From Pseudomonas azotoformans (GTDB taxonomy: Bacteria > Pseudomonadota > Gammaproteobacteria > Pseudomonadales > Pseudomonadaceae), in NCBI RefSeq assembly GCF_001579805.1, contig NZ_CP014546.1:6448001-6512000 (forward strand): a stretch of DNA of 64,000 nucleotides. The letters run 5' to 3'. The position numbers and the translations under genes were made by a program. Below, in pieces: positions 15,727 to 26,971 of the stretch. Within the stretch, counting starts at the first letter, position 1. The number at the start of each line of letters is the position of its first letter. A model generated the notes under the pieces. The model ran no database searches. It saw only the letters and a program-made list of their open reading frames with translations, and was not told the origin of the DNA.

Positions 15727-15969
15727 TCAATCGCCTTCTCTGTACCACTCATGAGTGCAGCGAATATAAATGCCTTCATGGTCAACGTCTCTCTGTGATG
15801 TAAGCAGGGTATCCCCCGCAGCAAGAGGTGGATACTCACCCAAAAATCGACCACCACAGTAGCAAAACCTTCCACCTATTGCCGATGTTGAACAACGTAG
15901 GAAGACTGCGTGATTACACGAGAGCTTTTTTTTAAACGACAAGGTAGGATCGACAGTACAGTGCACCAC
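15727..15969 (-). CDS. Small Cys-rich, possibly zinc-binding protein (80 aa)
   Basis: Frame from a GTG at 15969, ending 24 bp before the Mrr-like gene, so the two are probably cotranscribed. Cysteines at SCNH, LRCST, FCYCGG and RCTHEWY could make a zinc ribbon; CYCGGRFLGEYPPLAAGD is the most structured part. No ribosome site is clear, and the first ~15 codons are uncertain. No family recognised. Confidence 0.5.
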   Translation of the reverse strand: MVHCTVDPTLSFKKKLSCNHAVFLRCSTSAIGGRFCYCGGRFLGEYPPLAAGDTLLTSQRDVDHEGIYIRCTHEWYREGD

Positions 15970-16038
15970 TTAGGTGTACCAAAACGCTGTCACACTTCGA
16001 ATTTTCTGACTGAGAAATCCTTGAGATTTCAAGGACTT

Positions 16039-16136
16039 GCGTTATGGAGGCAACCCCACCAGCCACACCCCGGCACACAATGTTCCCGCTGTGGCTGCTG
16101 CCTTCCGGCTCTGACCAGGTTCACGGGTAATCGTTG
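16039..16136 (-). repeat. Right attachment repeat (within ffs)
   Basis: Identical in direct orientation to 1433-1530. It covers the 3' and tip portions of the 4.5S RNA. Sequence identity ends at 16136 on the right (the RNA's 5' side) and at 16039 on the left. The insertion therefore leaves a complete ffs here and a partial copy at the far end of the island. Confidence 0.9.
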
Positions 16137-16164
16137 CGGGGGGACCGATGGGGTCACCATAACG
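16040..16164 (-). ncRNA. ffs: 4.5S (signal recognition particle) RNA
   Basis: The RNA part of SRP, which binds Ffh and targets membrane proteins. The minus strand has the conserved domain IV tip (ACCTGGTCAGAGCCGGAAGG, then CAGCAGCC). The outer stem closes perfectly: CGTTATGG at 16164-16157 pairs with CCATAACG at 16047-16040, and ACCCCA on the 5' side faces TGGGGT on the 3' side. The ends given are those of this stem; the mature RNA may be slightly shorter. The 3' part lies inside the island repeat, so the island has preserved the gene. Confidence 0.93.
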
Positions 16165-16190
16165 ACGCCTGCCTCTCGGCAAGCGGGGCC

Positions 16191-16218
16191 ATTGTACCGA
16201 TCTCATCGGAAGTTACAA
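16191..16218 (-). promoter_or_regulatory. Promoter of ffs
   Basis: On the minus strand TTGTAA (16218-16213) and TACAAT (16196-16191) are separated by 16 bp, a good sigma-70 pair. Transcription would begin near 16184 and give a short leader, with a small hairpin (TTGCC GAGA GGCAG), before the 4.5S stem. Only the right ffs copy has this promoter. Confidence 0.75.
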
Positions 16219-16266
16219 CCGTTGGGCGCGGATTAAAAATATGAAGGGGCTCAAGCACTTGTACCC

Positions 16267-17430
16267 CTACAGAATCACCGCCTCATCGGCCCTGCCGCCC
16301 TCCTCCTGAATCACCAGATGAATGAAGTGCAATTTGGCAATCACCGCCGGTGGCAGCACGAAGGGATAGAAATCCGGCTGGCCCATGCTGCGCGACAGTT
16401 CATTGAGCATGCCGGCCAGCTCGATCCAGGCATTGACGAACGACAGGAACGCCACGCCGCCGGGGTGTTCGGGGTCGTAGAGGGTGGTGAGTGGGAATGG
16501 CTGGTAATCCAGGTCCATCTCGCGGGCGCTCATGCCAAAGCCGAGGGCGGTGTCGACGGCGTCCATCATGTGCAGGTAATGCGCCCAGGTTTCGGCCCAG
16601 TCTTCCCAGGGATGCATAGTGGCGTAGGCGCTGACGCAGGTTTGCTGCCAGTCCGGGCGTGGGCCGTTCTGGTAGTGCTGGTCGAGGGCCTCGGCGTAAC
16701 TGGCGCGTTCGTCGCCGAACAGCTGGCGAAACGGTTCAAGCCAATGGGTATTGGCGATCAGCCGGTCCCAGTAGTAATGGCCGACTTCATGGCGAAAGTG
16801 TCCAAGCAGGGTGCGATAGGGTTCGCGCATTTGTACGCGGACTTTTTCGCGGTGGGCGTCGTCGGCTTCCTTGATGTCCAGGGTGATCAGGCCGTTGGCA
16901 TGGCCGGTCATTGGCGCGTTGCCTTCCAGATCGATGCCGACAAAGTCGAAGGCCAGGCCGGTGTCTTCGTCGACGCTTTTGGGCACCACTTGCAGACCCA
17001 GGCTGATCAGTTGCGCCACCAGACGGCGCTTGGCGGTTTCGACTTTGCGCCAGCGCTCGTGGTTTTCCGGGATCGATAAGTCAGGAATGGTGCGGTTCAG
17101 GCTGCACGCCACGCACAGCGACGCGGTGCTGTGGGCCGGGATCAGCCAGTTGCAGGCGGCCGGCGTGTCGAGATTGGCGCAGCGGCGGAAGGTGCCGGCG
17201 TCGAGGTTGCCGTCCTGTAGCCATGTGCCTTCGACCGGGCCGGGTTGCAGGGAGGCGAGTCGACTTCGTTGGGGTTGATAGCCCAGCAGCGCTTGGCAGG
17301 CCAGGCACTGGCTGTTGCGAAAGAACAACGATTGGCCGCAGCGGCACTGCCACACCTTGCTATCGCGGGAGGTGCCAGCTACGAAGGGTGCTGCAATGCG
17401 CGAACTGAGTTGCTCGAAGTAGCGGAACAT
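16267..17430 (-). CDS. Putative zinc-binding metallopeptidase with N-terminal zinc ribbon
   Basis: 387 aa from an ATG at 17430 with GGAGAG 6 nt upstream; the frame stays open much further into ligA by chance. The N-terminus has a rubredoxin-like zinc ribbon (CRCG...CLAC, about residues 29-48) and another Cys pair near CVAC. The second half has HEVGHYYW (about 235), an HExxH zinc site typical of this peptidase-like family, followed by DWAETWAHYLHM with candidate third ligands. No signal peptide is seen. It lies between ffs and ligA. Substrate unknown. Confidence 0.85.
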   Translation of the reverse strand: MFRYFEQLSSRIAAPFVAGTSRDSKVWQCRCGQSLFFRNSQCLACQALLGYQPQRSRLASLQPGPVEGTWLQDGNLDAGTFRRCANLDTPAACNWLIPAHSTASLCVACSLNRTIPDLSIPENHERWRKVETAKRRLVAQLISLGLQVVPKSVDEDTGLAFDFVGIDLEGNAPMTGHANGLITLDIKEADDAHREKVRVQMREPYRTLLGHFRHEVGHYYWDRLIANTHWLEPFRQLFGDERASYAEALDQHYQNGPRPDWQQTCVSAYATMHPWEDWAETWAHYLHMMDAVDTALGFGMSAREMDLDYQPFPLTTLYDPEHPGGVAFLSFVNAWIELAGMLNELSRSMGQPDFYPFVLPPAVIAKLHFIHLVIQEEGGRADEAVIL

Positions 17431-17522
17431 GGCGATCTCTCCCTGGGTGACTGAGACTAGATCATTTGTTCTTCTGGATCGTTCCACATTGTTGTATGAG
17501 CCCGCTCGCCACAGCGTCCACA

Positions 17523-19919
<2,397 letters not shown>

Positions 19920-19968
19920 TCAATATGTTAGTGCGCTTATTCTATCCGACAACGCCGAGGAGCAATCC

Positions 19969-20832
19969 TCAGCGTTTTTGTGTCAGGGCGCGACGCTCGA
20001 ACTCGACGATGCGCTGACGGTAATGCTCGATGGTCTGGGCGGTCAGGACGCTGCGCTGGTCGTCCTTGAGTTCGCCGTTCAGTTCCTGGGACAGCTTGCG
20101 GGCTGCGGCGACCATCACGTCGAACGCCTGTTTCGGGTGACGCGGGCCTGGCAGGCCAAGGAAGAAGCTCACCGCTGGAGTGCTGAACAGGTCGATATCG
20201 TCCAGGTCGAAGGTGCCCGGCTTGACCGCGTTGGCCATGGAGAACAGCACTTCGCCGTTACCGGCCATGCTTTCGTGGCGGTGGAAGATATCCATCTCGC
20301 CGAAACGCAGGCCGCTTTCCAGAATATTTTGCAACAAAGCCGGGCCCTTGAAGCCGGCGGCATCGCGGCAGATCACGCTGATCACCAGCACTTCTTCGGC
20401 GGCAGGCTGGTCGTTCACGGATTGGCGCGGCGCGTTCTTGCCAGCGTTTTCATCCGGGAAATCATCGTCGCGGCTGCTGAAGCTCGGGCCGTCATCGACG
20501 TCCAGGTCCAGGTCGGCCTGGCGCGGTTCGGCCACCACCGGCGCGGCGCGCTTGCCACGCTTGGAAGACGGCTCGCGGGCTTCACGCACCGGCGCGCTCA
20601 TCGACGGCAAGTCGTGCTCGTCCAGTTGCGGTTCTTTATGGGTATCCAGCACACGGGGCGGCCCCAGCAGCTCGGCGCTGCCGTCGTCGTCAGGCAAGTT
20701 GGACAGGTTGCGGTCCAGACGGAATTTGAGCTTGCCCTTGCCACCACGCATGCGGCGCCAGCCATCAAAAAGAATACCGGCAATGACAATTATGCCGATG
20801 ACGATCAGCCACTCGCGCAGACCGATTTCCAT
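19969..20832 (-). CDS. zipA: Cell division protein ZipA
   Basis: 287 aa. Tethers FtsZ to the inner membrane. Residues 1-25 hold the single N-terminal membrane helix ([19 protein letters not shown], then a basic [12 protein letters not shown]). A long charged, Pro/Asp-rich linker follows (about 30-145), then the FtsZ-binding domain ([19 protein letters not shown] to the end). The start at MEIGLREW is the family start; the frame extends 19 codons further without support. It sits 88 bp upstream of ligA, in the same direction. Confidence 0.96.
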   Translation of the reverse strand: MEIGLREWLIVIGIIVIAGILFDGWRRMRGGKGKLKFRLDRNLSNLPDDDGSAELLGPPRVLDTHKEPQLDEHDLPSMSAPVREAREPSSKRGKRAAPVVAEPRQADLDLDVDDGPSFSSRDDDFPDENAGKNAPRQSVNDQPAAEEVLVISVICRDAAGFKGPALLQNILESGLRFGEMDIFHRHESMAGNGEVLFSMANAVKPGTFDLDDIDLFSTPAVSFFLGLPGPRHPKQAFDVMVAAARKLSQELNGELKDDQRSVLTAQTIEHYRQRIVEFERRALTQKR

Positions 20833-21091
20833 GTAATCCCGTGCCTCTAATAAAAAATGCTGAAAAATAAGGGGTTTAGCAACGTGCAAACCGCTTTAAA
20901 ACGTGGCGCCAACTCTATGTTCTGACTGACGTTTTGCCCACGCATACGAAAATTTGACATTAAACTAGCACGACCAAAGATAACTTTACACCGTCTGTCA
21001 AAATGCCTTGAACAAATATGTCCATTTGCCACTTTCGCCAGACCGGTAAAGCGTCTTACCGCGTGCTATAAAAATTCTGCCCCGGCATGGA
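20833..21091. other. Intergenic region between smc and zipA
   Basis: 259 bp without a gene. It should hold the zipA promoter (minus strand). I see no strong hairpin after smc, so read-through from smc into zipA-ligA is possible. Confidence 0.4.
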
Positions 21092-24000
21092 TCAAGACTC
21101 CACCATCGCCATCGCTTCTTCCACATCCACCGCAACCAAACGCGAACAGCCCGGTTCATGCATTGTCACCCCCATCAGTTGATCCGCCATCTCCATGGCG
21201 ATCTTGTTGTGGGTGATATAGATGAACTGCACGGTCTGGGACATCTCTTTAACCAACCGTGCGTACCGTCCAACGTTAGCGTCATCCAGCGGGGCGTCAA
21301 CTTCGTCGAGCATGCAGAACGGCGCCGGGTTCAACTTGAAGATGGCAAATACCAGGGCCAATGCGGTCAGGGCTTTCTCGCCGCCGGACAACAAATGGAT
21401 GGTGCTGTTCTTCTTGCCCGGAGGCCGCGCCATGATCGTTACCCCTGTATCGAGTAGATCTTCGCCCGTCAGTTCCAAGTAAGCGCTGCCACCGCCGAAA
21501 ACTTTTGGGAATAAGGCCTGTAAACCGCCATTAATCTGATCAAAGGTATCTTTGAAGCGGTTGCGGGTTTCCTTGTCGATCTTGCGGATCACGTTTTCCA
21601 GGGTGTCCAGGGCTTCGACCAGGTCAGCGTCCTGGGCATCCAGATAACGTTTACGCTCGGATTGTTGCTGGTACTCGTCGATGGCCGCCAAGTTGATCGC
21701 GCCCAGGCGTTGAATACGCGCAGCAATCCGCTCAAGTTCTTCTTCGGCGTCTTTCTCATTGGCCTGGGCGGTCAGGGTATTGAGCACGCCGTGCAGGTCG
21801 TAGCCGTCTTCCAGCAACTGGTCTTGCAGGGTCTTGCGGCGCACGGTCAGGGCTTGCCATTCCATGCGCTGCTGTTCGAGTTGGCCGCGGATCAGCTGGG
21901 ATTGCTGCTCGGCCTGGGTCCGGCGCTTTTCGGCGTCGCGCAGTTCGCGGTCGGCGTCTTCCAGGGCGATCTGCGCAGTCTTGAGTTCTTCGTCGACGGT
22001 CATGCGTTTGTCGAGCAATTCTTCAAGCTTGAGGCGCAGCTCTTCCAGCGGCGCTTCGCCCTCTTCCAGGTTGAGGCTCAGTTGTTCGCGCTTTTCGGTG
22101 AGGCGTTCGGACTGCATCTCCAGGCGTTCAAGGGCCTGGGCGGTGGACGCGTGCTGGGCCTTGAGCGAGCCCAGGCGCACCGCCAGCTGGTGCGCGTGAT
22201 CCTTGTGCTGGCGGGCTTCCTGGCGCACGCGGTCGAGGCGTTCGCGCAGGCTGTCACGCTGGGCCAGCAGCAGTTCGCGCTGCTCGGTGTCCAGCGCCAT
22301 GCTGTCGAGGGCCTCCTGCAATTGCAGGCGCGCTTCGCCAATCTGCTCGTGTTCCAGGGCGCGTTGCTCGCCCATCTCCGCCACTTCCTCATCAAGACGG
22401 GTGCGACGCAGAGTGAGTTGTTCGACCTTGGCTTTGCTCGCGGAAAGCTGGGCTTTCAGTTCGCCTTGCTGGCGCGCTTCGTCCTGCAACAAGCGGCGCA
22501 GGTGTTCGCGACCGGTCTCTTGCTGGCGCTGGGTGGCGCGCAGGGTTTGCAGTTCGGTTTCCAGGCTTTCAAGGGTGGCTTCGCGTTCTTCGCGTTCGGC
22601 GATCAGGTTGACGATTTCCTGGCCACGGGCCAATACGCCGCTTTCGGCTTCACTGGCGCGACGTACACGCAGGAAATGGCGGCCGACCCAGTAGCCGTCG
22701 CGGCTGATCAGGCTTTCACCGGCGCCGAGTTGGCCGCGTTGCGCCAAGGCCTGCTCCAGTGATTCGACCGGTTTGACCAGGCCCAGCCAAGGCGACAGAT
22801 CAATCGCAGCCTCTACCTTATCCAACAGACTGCCCGGCACCCGCGTGCCGTCGGCGGCCGGGCTGAGCAAACGCAAATCGCCCTGGGCAAAACCGGCCAG
22901 GTCGAAACCGCCAAAATCATCCACCAGCACGGCTTGCAGGTCGGCGCCGAGCACGGTCTCCACCGCCAGTTCCCAGCCCGCTTCCACTTTCAAGCCTTCA
23001 GCCAATCGTGGGCGCTCGGCCAGATGCTGATCGCGCAGCCATTCGGCTGTGCCGGTGCCCGGATCCAACGCGGCTTGCTGCAAAGCTTCCAAAGATGCCA
23101 GGCGACCATTGAGCCGCTGCAAATCACCCTGGGCCTGTTGCTGTGCCTGGGTCGCCTGTTGCAGTTGCTGACGCAATTGCTCCAGGCGCTCCACTTGTTG
23201 TTCTTCGCTGGCTTCCAGCTCTTCCAGCGTCATTTCGCTTTCGGCAAGCTGTTCGCTCAGCTCCATGATCGCCGCGTCTTCCGGGTCGGCGGACAGCAAT
23301 GCGCGTTCTTCCTGCATCCGGCGCTGACGCTCGGCCAGACGCTCCATGCTGGTTTCCAGTTGCTGGATGCGCGACTGCTGCACCTCGGCCTGGCGGCGTG
23401 GCTCGGCGGATTGCAGGTTGAAAGTATCCCACTGCTCCTGCCAGCCATGCATGGTGGTTTCGGATTCTTCCAGGGCGGCGGCGGCTTCTTCCGCGGCGGC
23501 GCTGGTGATTTCCTGCTCGGGGGTGAGCATGTCCAGCTCTTCGCCAAGGGTCAGCAGCAAGGTGCGGTCGTGGCCCAGGTGCGATTCGGTTTCCAGGCGT
23601 GCGCGTTCGGCTTCCTTCAAGTCATCCTGCAATTGGCGCAGGCGTTGCTGGCCGTGCTGGATGCTCTGCTCGACACGGGCAATGTCGCCGCCCACCGAAT
23701 AGAAGCGGCCCTGCACCAGATTGAAGCGCTCGGACAGGTCATGGTGACCGTCACGCAGGCGTTCGATGCTGGCGTCGGCGTTGCGCTGCTCGGCCACCAG
23801 GGCCTCAAAGCTGATTTCCTGGGTGCCGATGATTGCTTCGCGCTGGCCGACCTGATCATTCAGCGCCTGCCAGCGCAGGGCCGAGAGTTGCGCCTTGAGC
23901 TGGCGCTCTTCGCCCTTGTATTCCTGATATTTCTCGGCGGCCTGGGCCTGGCGGTGCAGGCGTTCAAGTTGACGCTCCAGCTCTTCGCGCAGGTCAGTCA

Positions 24001-24580
24001 GGCGGGCGAGGTTTTCATGGGTGCGGCGGATACGGTTTTCGGTCTCGCGGCGGCGCTCCTTGTACTTGGAGATGCCGGCCGCTTCCTCGATGAAGTTACG
24101 CAGGTCTTCGGGCTTGGCTTCGATCAGCTTGGAGATCATGCCCTGCTCGATGATCGAGTAGCTGCGCGGGCCCAGGCCAGTGCCAAGGAAGATATCGGTG
24201 ATGTCGCGGCGCCGGCACTTGGTGCCATTGAGGAAGTAGCTGTTCTGGCTGTCGCGGGTCACTTTGCGGCGAATGGAAATTTCCGCATAGGCCGCGTACT
24301 CACCAATCAAGGTGCCGTCAGAGTTATCGAACACCAGTTCGATGCTGGCCTGGCTCACCGGCTTGCGGCTGGTGGAGCCGTTGAAGATGACGTCGGTCAT
24401 CGACTCGCCACGCAGGTTCTTGGCCGAGCTCTCGCCCATCACCCAACGGACGGCGTCGATGATGTTCGACTTGCCGCAACCGTTGGGCCCGACCACCGCC
24501 GCCATATTACTGGGGAAGTTCACCGTGGTCGGGTCGACGAAGGATTTGAACCCCGCCAGTTTGATGCACTTGAGCCGCAC
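21092..24580 (-). CDS. smc: Chromosome partition protein SMC
   Basis: 1162 aa. Condensin-like ATPase that organises the chromosome together with ScpA/ScpB. The N-terminal head starts RLKCIKLAGFKSFVDPTTV and has Walker A GPNGCGKSN (31-39). Two coiled-coil arms surround a hinge at about 500-660. The C-terminal head has the signature HLLSGGEKALTA and Walker B FCMLDEVDAPLDD. I start at the GTG 24580, the family start; the frame is open 13 codons further into the GntR gene. That GTG is 2 bp after the GntR stop, so the two are probably translationally coupled. Confidence 0.97.
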   Translation of the reverse strand: MRLKCIKLAGFKSFVDPTTVNFPSNMAAVVGPNGCGKSNIIDAVRWVMGESSAKNLRGESMTDVIFNGSTSRKPVSQASIELVFDNSDGTLIGEYAAYAEISIRRKVTRDSQNSYFLNGTKCRRRDITDIFLGTGLGPRSYSIIEQGMISKLIEAKPEDLRNFIEEAAGISKYKERRRETENRIRRTHENLARLTDLREELERQLERLHRQAQAAEKYQEYKGEERQLKAQLSALRWQALNDQVGQREAIIGTQEISFEALVAEQRNADASIERLRDGHHDLSERFNLVQGRFYSVGGDIARVEQSIQHGQQRLRQLQDDLKEAERARLETESHLGHDRTLLLTLGEELDMLTPEQEITSAAAEEAAAALEESETTMHGWQEQWDTFNLQSAEPRRQAEVQQSRIQQLETSMERLAERQRRMQEERALLSADPEDAAIMELSEQLAESEMTLEELEASEEQQVERLEQLRQQLQQATQAQQQAQGDLQRLNGRLASLEALQQAALDPGTGTAEWLRDQHLAERPRLAEGLKVEAGWELAVETVLGADLQAVLVDDFGGFDLAGFAQGDLRLLSPAADGTRVPGSLLDKVEAAIDLSPWLGLVKPVESLEQALAQRGQLGAGESLISRDGYWVGRHFLRVRRASEAESGVLARGQEIVNLIAEREEREATLESLETELQTLRATQRQQETGREHLRRLLQDEARQQGELKAQLSASKAKVEQLTLRRTRLDEEVAEMGEQRALEHEQIGEARLQLQEALDSMALDTEQRELLLAQRDSLRERLDRVRQEARQHKDHAHQLAVRLGSLKAQHASTAQALERLEMQSERLTEKREQLSLNLEEGEAPLEELRLKLEELLDKRMTVDEELKTAQIALEDADRELRDAEKRRTQAEQQSQLIRGQLEQQRMEWQALTVRRKTLQDQLLEDGYDLHGVLNTLTAQANEKDAEEELERIAARIQRLGAINLAAIDEYQQQSERKRYLDAQDADLVEALDTLENVIRKIDKETRNRFKDTFDQINGGLQALFPKVFGGGSAYLELTGEDLLDTGVTIMARPPGKKNSTIHLLSGGEKALTALALVFAIFKLNPAPFCMLDEVDAPLDDANVGRYARLVKEMSQTVQFIYITHNKIAMEMADQLMGVTMHEPGCSRLVAVDVEEAMAMVES

Positions 24581-24582
24581 GC

Positions 24583-25242
24583 TTAGGCGTCCGCCAACGC
24601 GGCGATAACCAGCGAGCAACTGCGCTCGCCGTAGGCCGACAGCACTTGGCGGATCTGCGGCAGGTCACGGGCCAGCACGGCGGCGAGCAGTTGCTCGAAC
24701 AGCGCCAGGTACTCGCTCATGGACGCCTTGCGTTGATCCAGCGCCAGGTAATAGGCGCGGTTCATCGCCGGTTGCAGGTTCTCGACGGTTTCCTGCAAGT
24801 ACGGGTTGTTGGCGAAGGGGTACGCGGCGCGCATCACATTGAAGCTTTCTTCGACGAAGGCGCGGATGTCCTGGCGCTCGAAGCTGGCGATCAGGCGCTG
24901 CTGGATCTGCATGAACGGCGCCATGTCGGCCTGGGTCTGCCAGCCCTGGGCAACCGCGTTGCCGAGCAGGATGTACAGCTCGCCCATCAAGGTGCACAGG
25001 CTCTGCACCTTGTGCGCCGTGAGTTCGGTGACGTGGGCGCCACGACGCGGCAGGATCGCGATCAGGTGGCGGCGTTCGAGGATCAGCAAGGCTTCGCGCA
25101 CGGAACCACGGCTGACATTGAGTGCCAGCGTGACCTTTTGCTCCTGGATCCGCTCCCCAGGCTTGAGATCGCCGCGAATGATGCGTTCGGCGAGGTGGTG
25201 AGCAATTTGCTCGGCGAGACTGTCCGGCGCCTTGAACGTCAT
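24583..25242 (-). CDS. GntR-family (FadR/FCD subgroup) transcriptional regulator
   Basis: 219 aa. The N-terminal winged helix is clear (GDLKPGERIQEQKVTLALNV, SRGSVREALLILERR). The FCD effector domain fills the rest, with helices such as FVEESFNVMRAAYPFANN. It lies between the divergent xdhABC operon and smc, so it may control purine catabolism; the inducer is unknown. Its stop codon is 2 bp from the smc start. Confidence 0.88.
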   Translation of the reverse strand: MTFKAPDSLAEQIAHHLAERIIRGDLKPGERIQEQKVTLALNVSRGSVREALLILERRHLIAILPRRGAHVTELTAHKVQSLCTLMGELYILLGNAVAQGWQTQADMAPFMQIQQRLIASFERQDIRAFVEESFNVMRAAYPFANNPYLQETVENLQPAMNRAYYLALDQRKASMSEYLALFEQLLAAVLARDLPQIRQVLSAYGERSCSLVIAALADA

Positions 25243-25403
25243 GTTTTCCCTTCAAAATCTTCTATCGGTACAAGCGCGGCAGTGTAGCGCATTGGCTGGC
25301 TGATGGCGCTACGCCCACCCTGCAGAATTTGGCACGGAATAAGCAGCGATGAACACCCACAAGCCCCCAAAAACACCGGTTCCAGAAGACTGGACCATAA
25401 TTG

Positions 25404-25464
25404 AAAGTGTTGCGACTGCACTTTCTTGACCTTCTGGTCAGAAAATCGTTGACCGAAAAGTCAG
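25404..25464. promoter_or_regulatory. Three tandem inverted repeats between gntR and xdhA
   Basis: In the divergent intergenic region there are three short inverted repeats in a row: GAAAGTG-N9-CACTTTC (25404-25426), TGACCTTCTGGTCA (25428-25441) and TGAC-N6-GTCA (25451-25464). The TGAC arms of the last two start 23 bp apart. GntR-family proteins bind short palindromes of this sort, so these are candidate operators for the divergent regulator or for another purine regulator. Confidence 0.5.
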
Positions 25465-25522
25465 ACATGACTAGATTCGGCGCAAAGCGGTTAACAACAA
25501 TAATGAGTCTGCGAGGCCTTCC

Positions 25523-26971
25523 GTGATCCAGTTTTTACTTAACCAGGAACTCCGTAGCGAGCACGCCCTGGACCCCAACCTGACGGTGCTCAACTATCTG
25601 CGTGAGCATTTGGGCAAATCCGGCACCAAGGAAGGCTGCGCCAGCGGCGATTGCGGTGCCTGCACCGTGGTGGTCGGTGAGTTGCATACGGATGCTCAAG
25701 GCGCCGAGCAGATCCGTTATCGCAGCCTCAATTCGTGCCTGACCTTTGTGTCGTCGTTGCACGGCAAGCAACTGATCAGCGTTGAAGACCTCAAGCACCA
25801 GGGCCAACTGCACAGCGTCCAGCAAGCCATGGTCGAGTGCCACGGCTCGCAATGCGGCTTTTGCACTCCCGGTTTCGTGATGTCGTTGTTCGCCCTGCAA
25901 AAGAACAGTGACGCGCCCGACAGCCAAAAAGCCCACGAAGCCCTGGCCGGCAACCTGTGCCGCTGCACCGGTTATCGCCCGATCCTTGCCGCCGCCGAGC
26001 AGGCTTGCTGCAACAAACCCCAGGATCAGTTCGACAGCCGCCAGGCCGAGACCATTGCCCGCCTCAAAGCCATCGCACCCACGCAAACCGGTGAACTCAA
26101 CAGCGGCGACAAGCGCTGCCTGGTGCCGCTGACCGTTGCCGACCTGGCCGACCTCTATGACGCCTACCCACAAGCCCGCCTGTTGGCGGGCGGCACCGAC
26201 CTGGCGTTGGAAGTCACCCAGTTCCACCGCACGCTGCCGGTGATGATCTACGTCGGCAACATTGAAGAAATGAAGCGCATCGACGACTTCGATGACCGCC
26301 TGGAAATCGGCGCCGCCACCGCCCTCTCCGACTGCTACACCGCGCTGCACCACGAATACCCGGACTTCGGCGAACTGCTGCACCGCTTCGCTTCCCTGCA
26401 GATACGCAACCAGGGCACCCTGGGCGGCAACATCGGCAACGCCTCGCCGATCGGTGATTCGCCGCCACTGCTGATCGCCTTGGGCGCGCAGATCGTCTTG
26501 TGCAAAGGCGAAACCCGCCGCACCTTGGCGCTGGAAGATTACTTCATCGACTACCGCGTCACCGCGCGCCAGGACAGCGAGTTCATCGAGAAAATCATCG
26601 TGCCGAAGGGCCACGCATTGTTCCGTGCCTACAAGGTCTCCAAGCGCCTGGACGATGATATTTCCGCCGTGTGTGCCGCGTTCAACCTGAAGATCGAAAA
26701 CGGTGTGATCAACGAAGCCCGCGTCGCGTTCGGCGGCATGGCCGCCACGCCAAAACGCGCGAAAAGCTGCGAGGCTGCGTTGGTGGGTGCCACCTGGAAT
26801 TCCGCCACCGTGGAAAAAGCCTGCGCCGCCCTGGCCGAAGATTTCACCCCGCTGTCGGACTTCCGCGCCAGCAAGGAATACCGCCTGCTCAGCGCGCAGA
26901 ACCTGCTGCGCAAATACTTCATCGAACTGCAAACGCCGCACATCGAGACTCGGGTGACCGCTTATGTCTAA
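25523..26971 (+). CDS. xdhA: Xanthine dehydrogenase small subunit XdhA
   Basis: 482 aa from a GTG. Oxidises hypoxanthine and xanthine to urate together with XdhB; this subunit carries two 2Fe-2S clusters and FAD. The plant-type cluster ligands are GCASGDCGACTVVV with a later Cys in NSCLTF (residues ~40-80). The second cluster motifs are CHGSQCGFCTPGF and NLCRCTGYRPI (~105-150). The FAD-binding domain (LAGGTDLALEVTQ, GTLGGNIGNASPIGDS) fills the C-terminal half. xdhB overlaps the end by 8 bp. Confidence 0.97.
   Translation: MIQFLLNQELRSEHALDPNLTVLNYLREHLGKSGTKEGCASGDCGACTVVVGELHTDAQGAEQIRYRSLNSCLTFVSSLHGKQLISVEDLKHQGQLHSVQQAMVECHGSQCGFCTPGFVMSLFALQKNSDAPDSQKAHEALAGNLCRCTGYRPILAAAEQACCNKPQDQFDSRQAETIARLKAIAPTQTGELNSGDKRCLVPLTVADLADLYDAYPQARLLAGGTDLALEVTQFHRTLPVMIYVGNIEEMKRIDDFDDRLEIGAATALSDCYTALHHEYPDFGELLHRFASLQIRNQGTLGGNIGNASPIGDSPPLLIALGAQIVLCKGETRRTLALEDYFIDYRVTARQDSEFIEKIIVPKGHALFRAYKVSKRLDDDISAVCAAFNLKIENGVINEARVAFGGMAATPKRAKSCEAALVGATWNSATVEKACAALAEDFTPLSDFRASKEYRLLSAQNLLRKYFIELQTPHIETRVTAYV

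Larger units (their letters stand above)
1433..16136. mobile_element. Integrated genomic island at the 4.5S RNA gene
   Basis: The 14.7-kb segment is bounded by 98-bp perfect direct repeats that are parts of ffs. A tyrosine integrase lies just inside the left repeat. The interior is visibly richer in A/T than the chromosomal genes on the right. Cargo includes a helicase with an HTH tail, a serine recombinase, an XRE regulator, small membrane proteins, a TolA-C-like protein and at least four nuclease-type genes. No conjugation, capsid or methyltransferase gene was recognised. Stable RNA genes are common tyrosine-integrase targets. The boundaries are seen directly; mobility is inferred. Confidence 0.9.

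Noticed and set aside
22934..24586. 550-codon rightward frame opposite smc
   Set aside because: Shadow of the smc coiled-coil codons, with repetitive Leu/Gln/Ala content.
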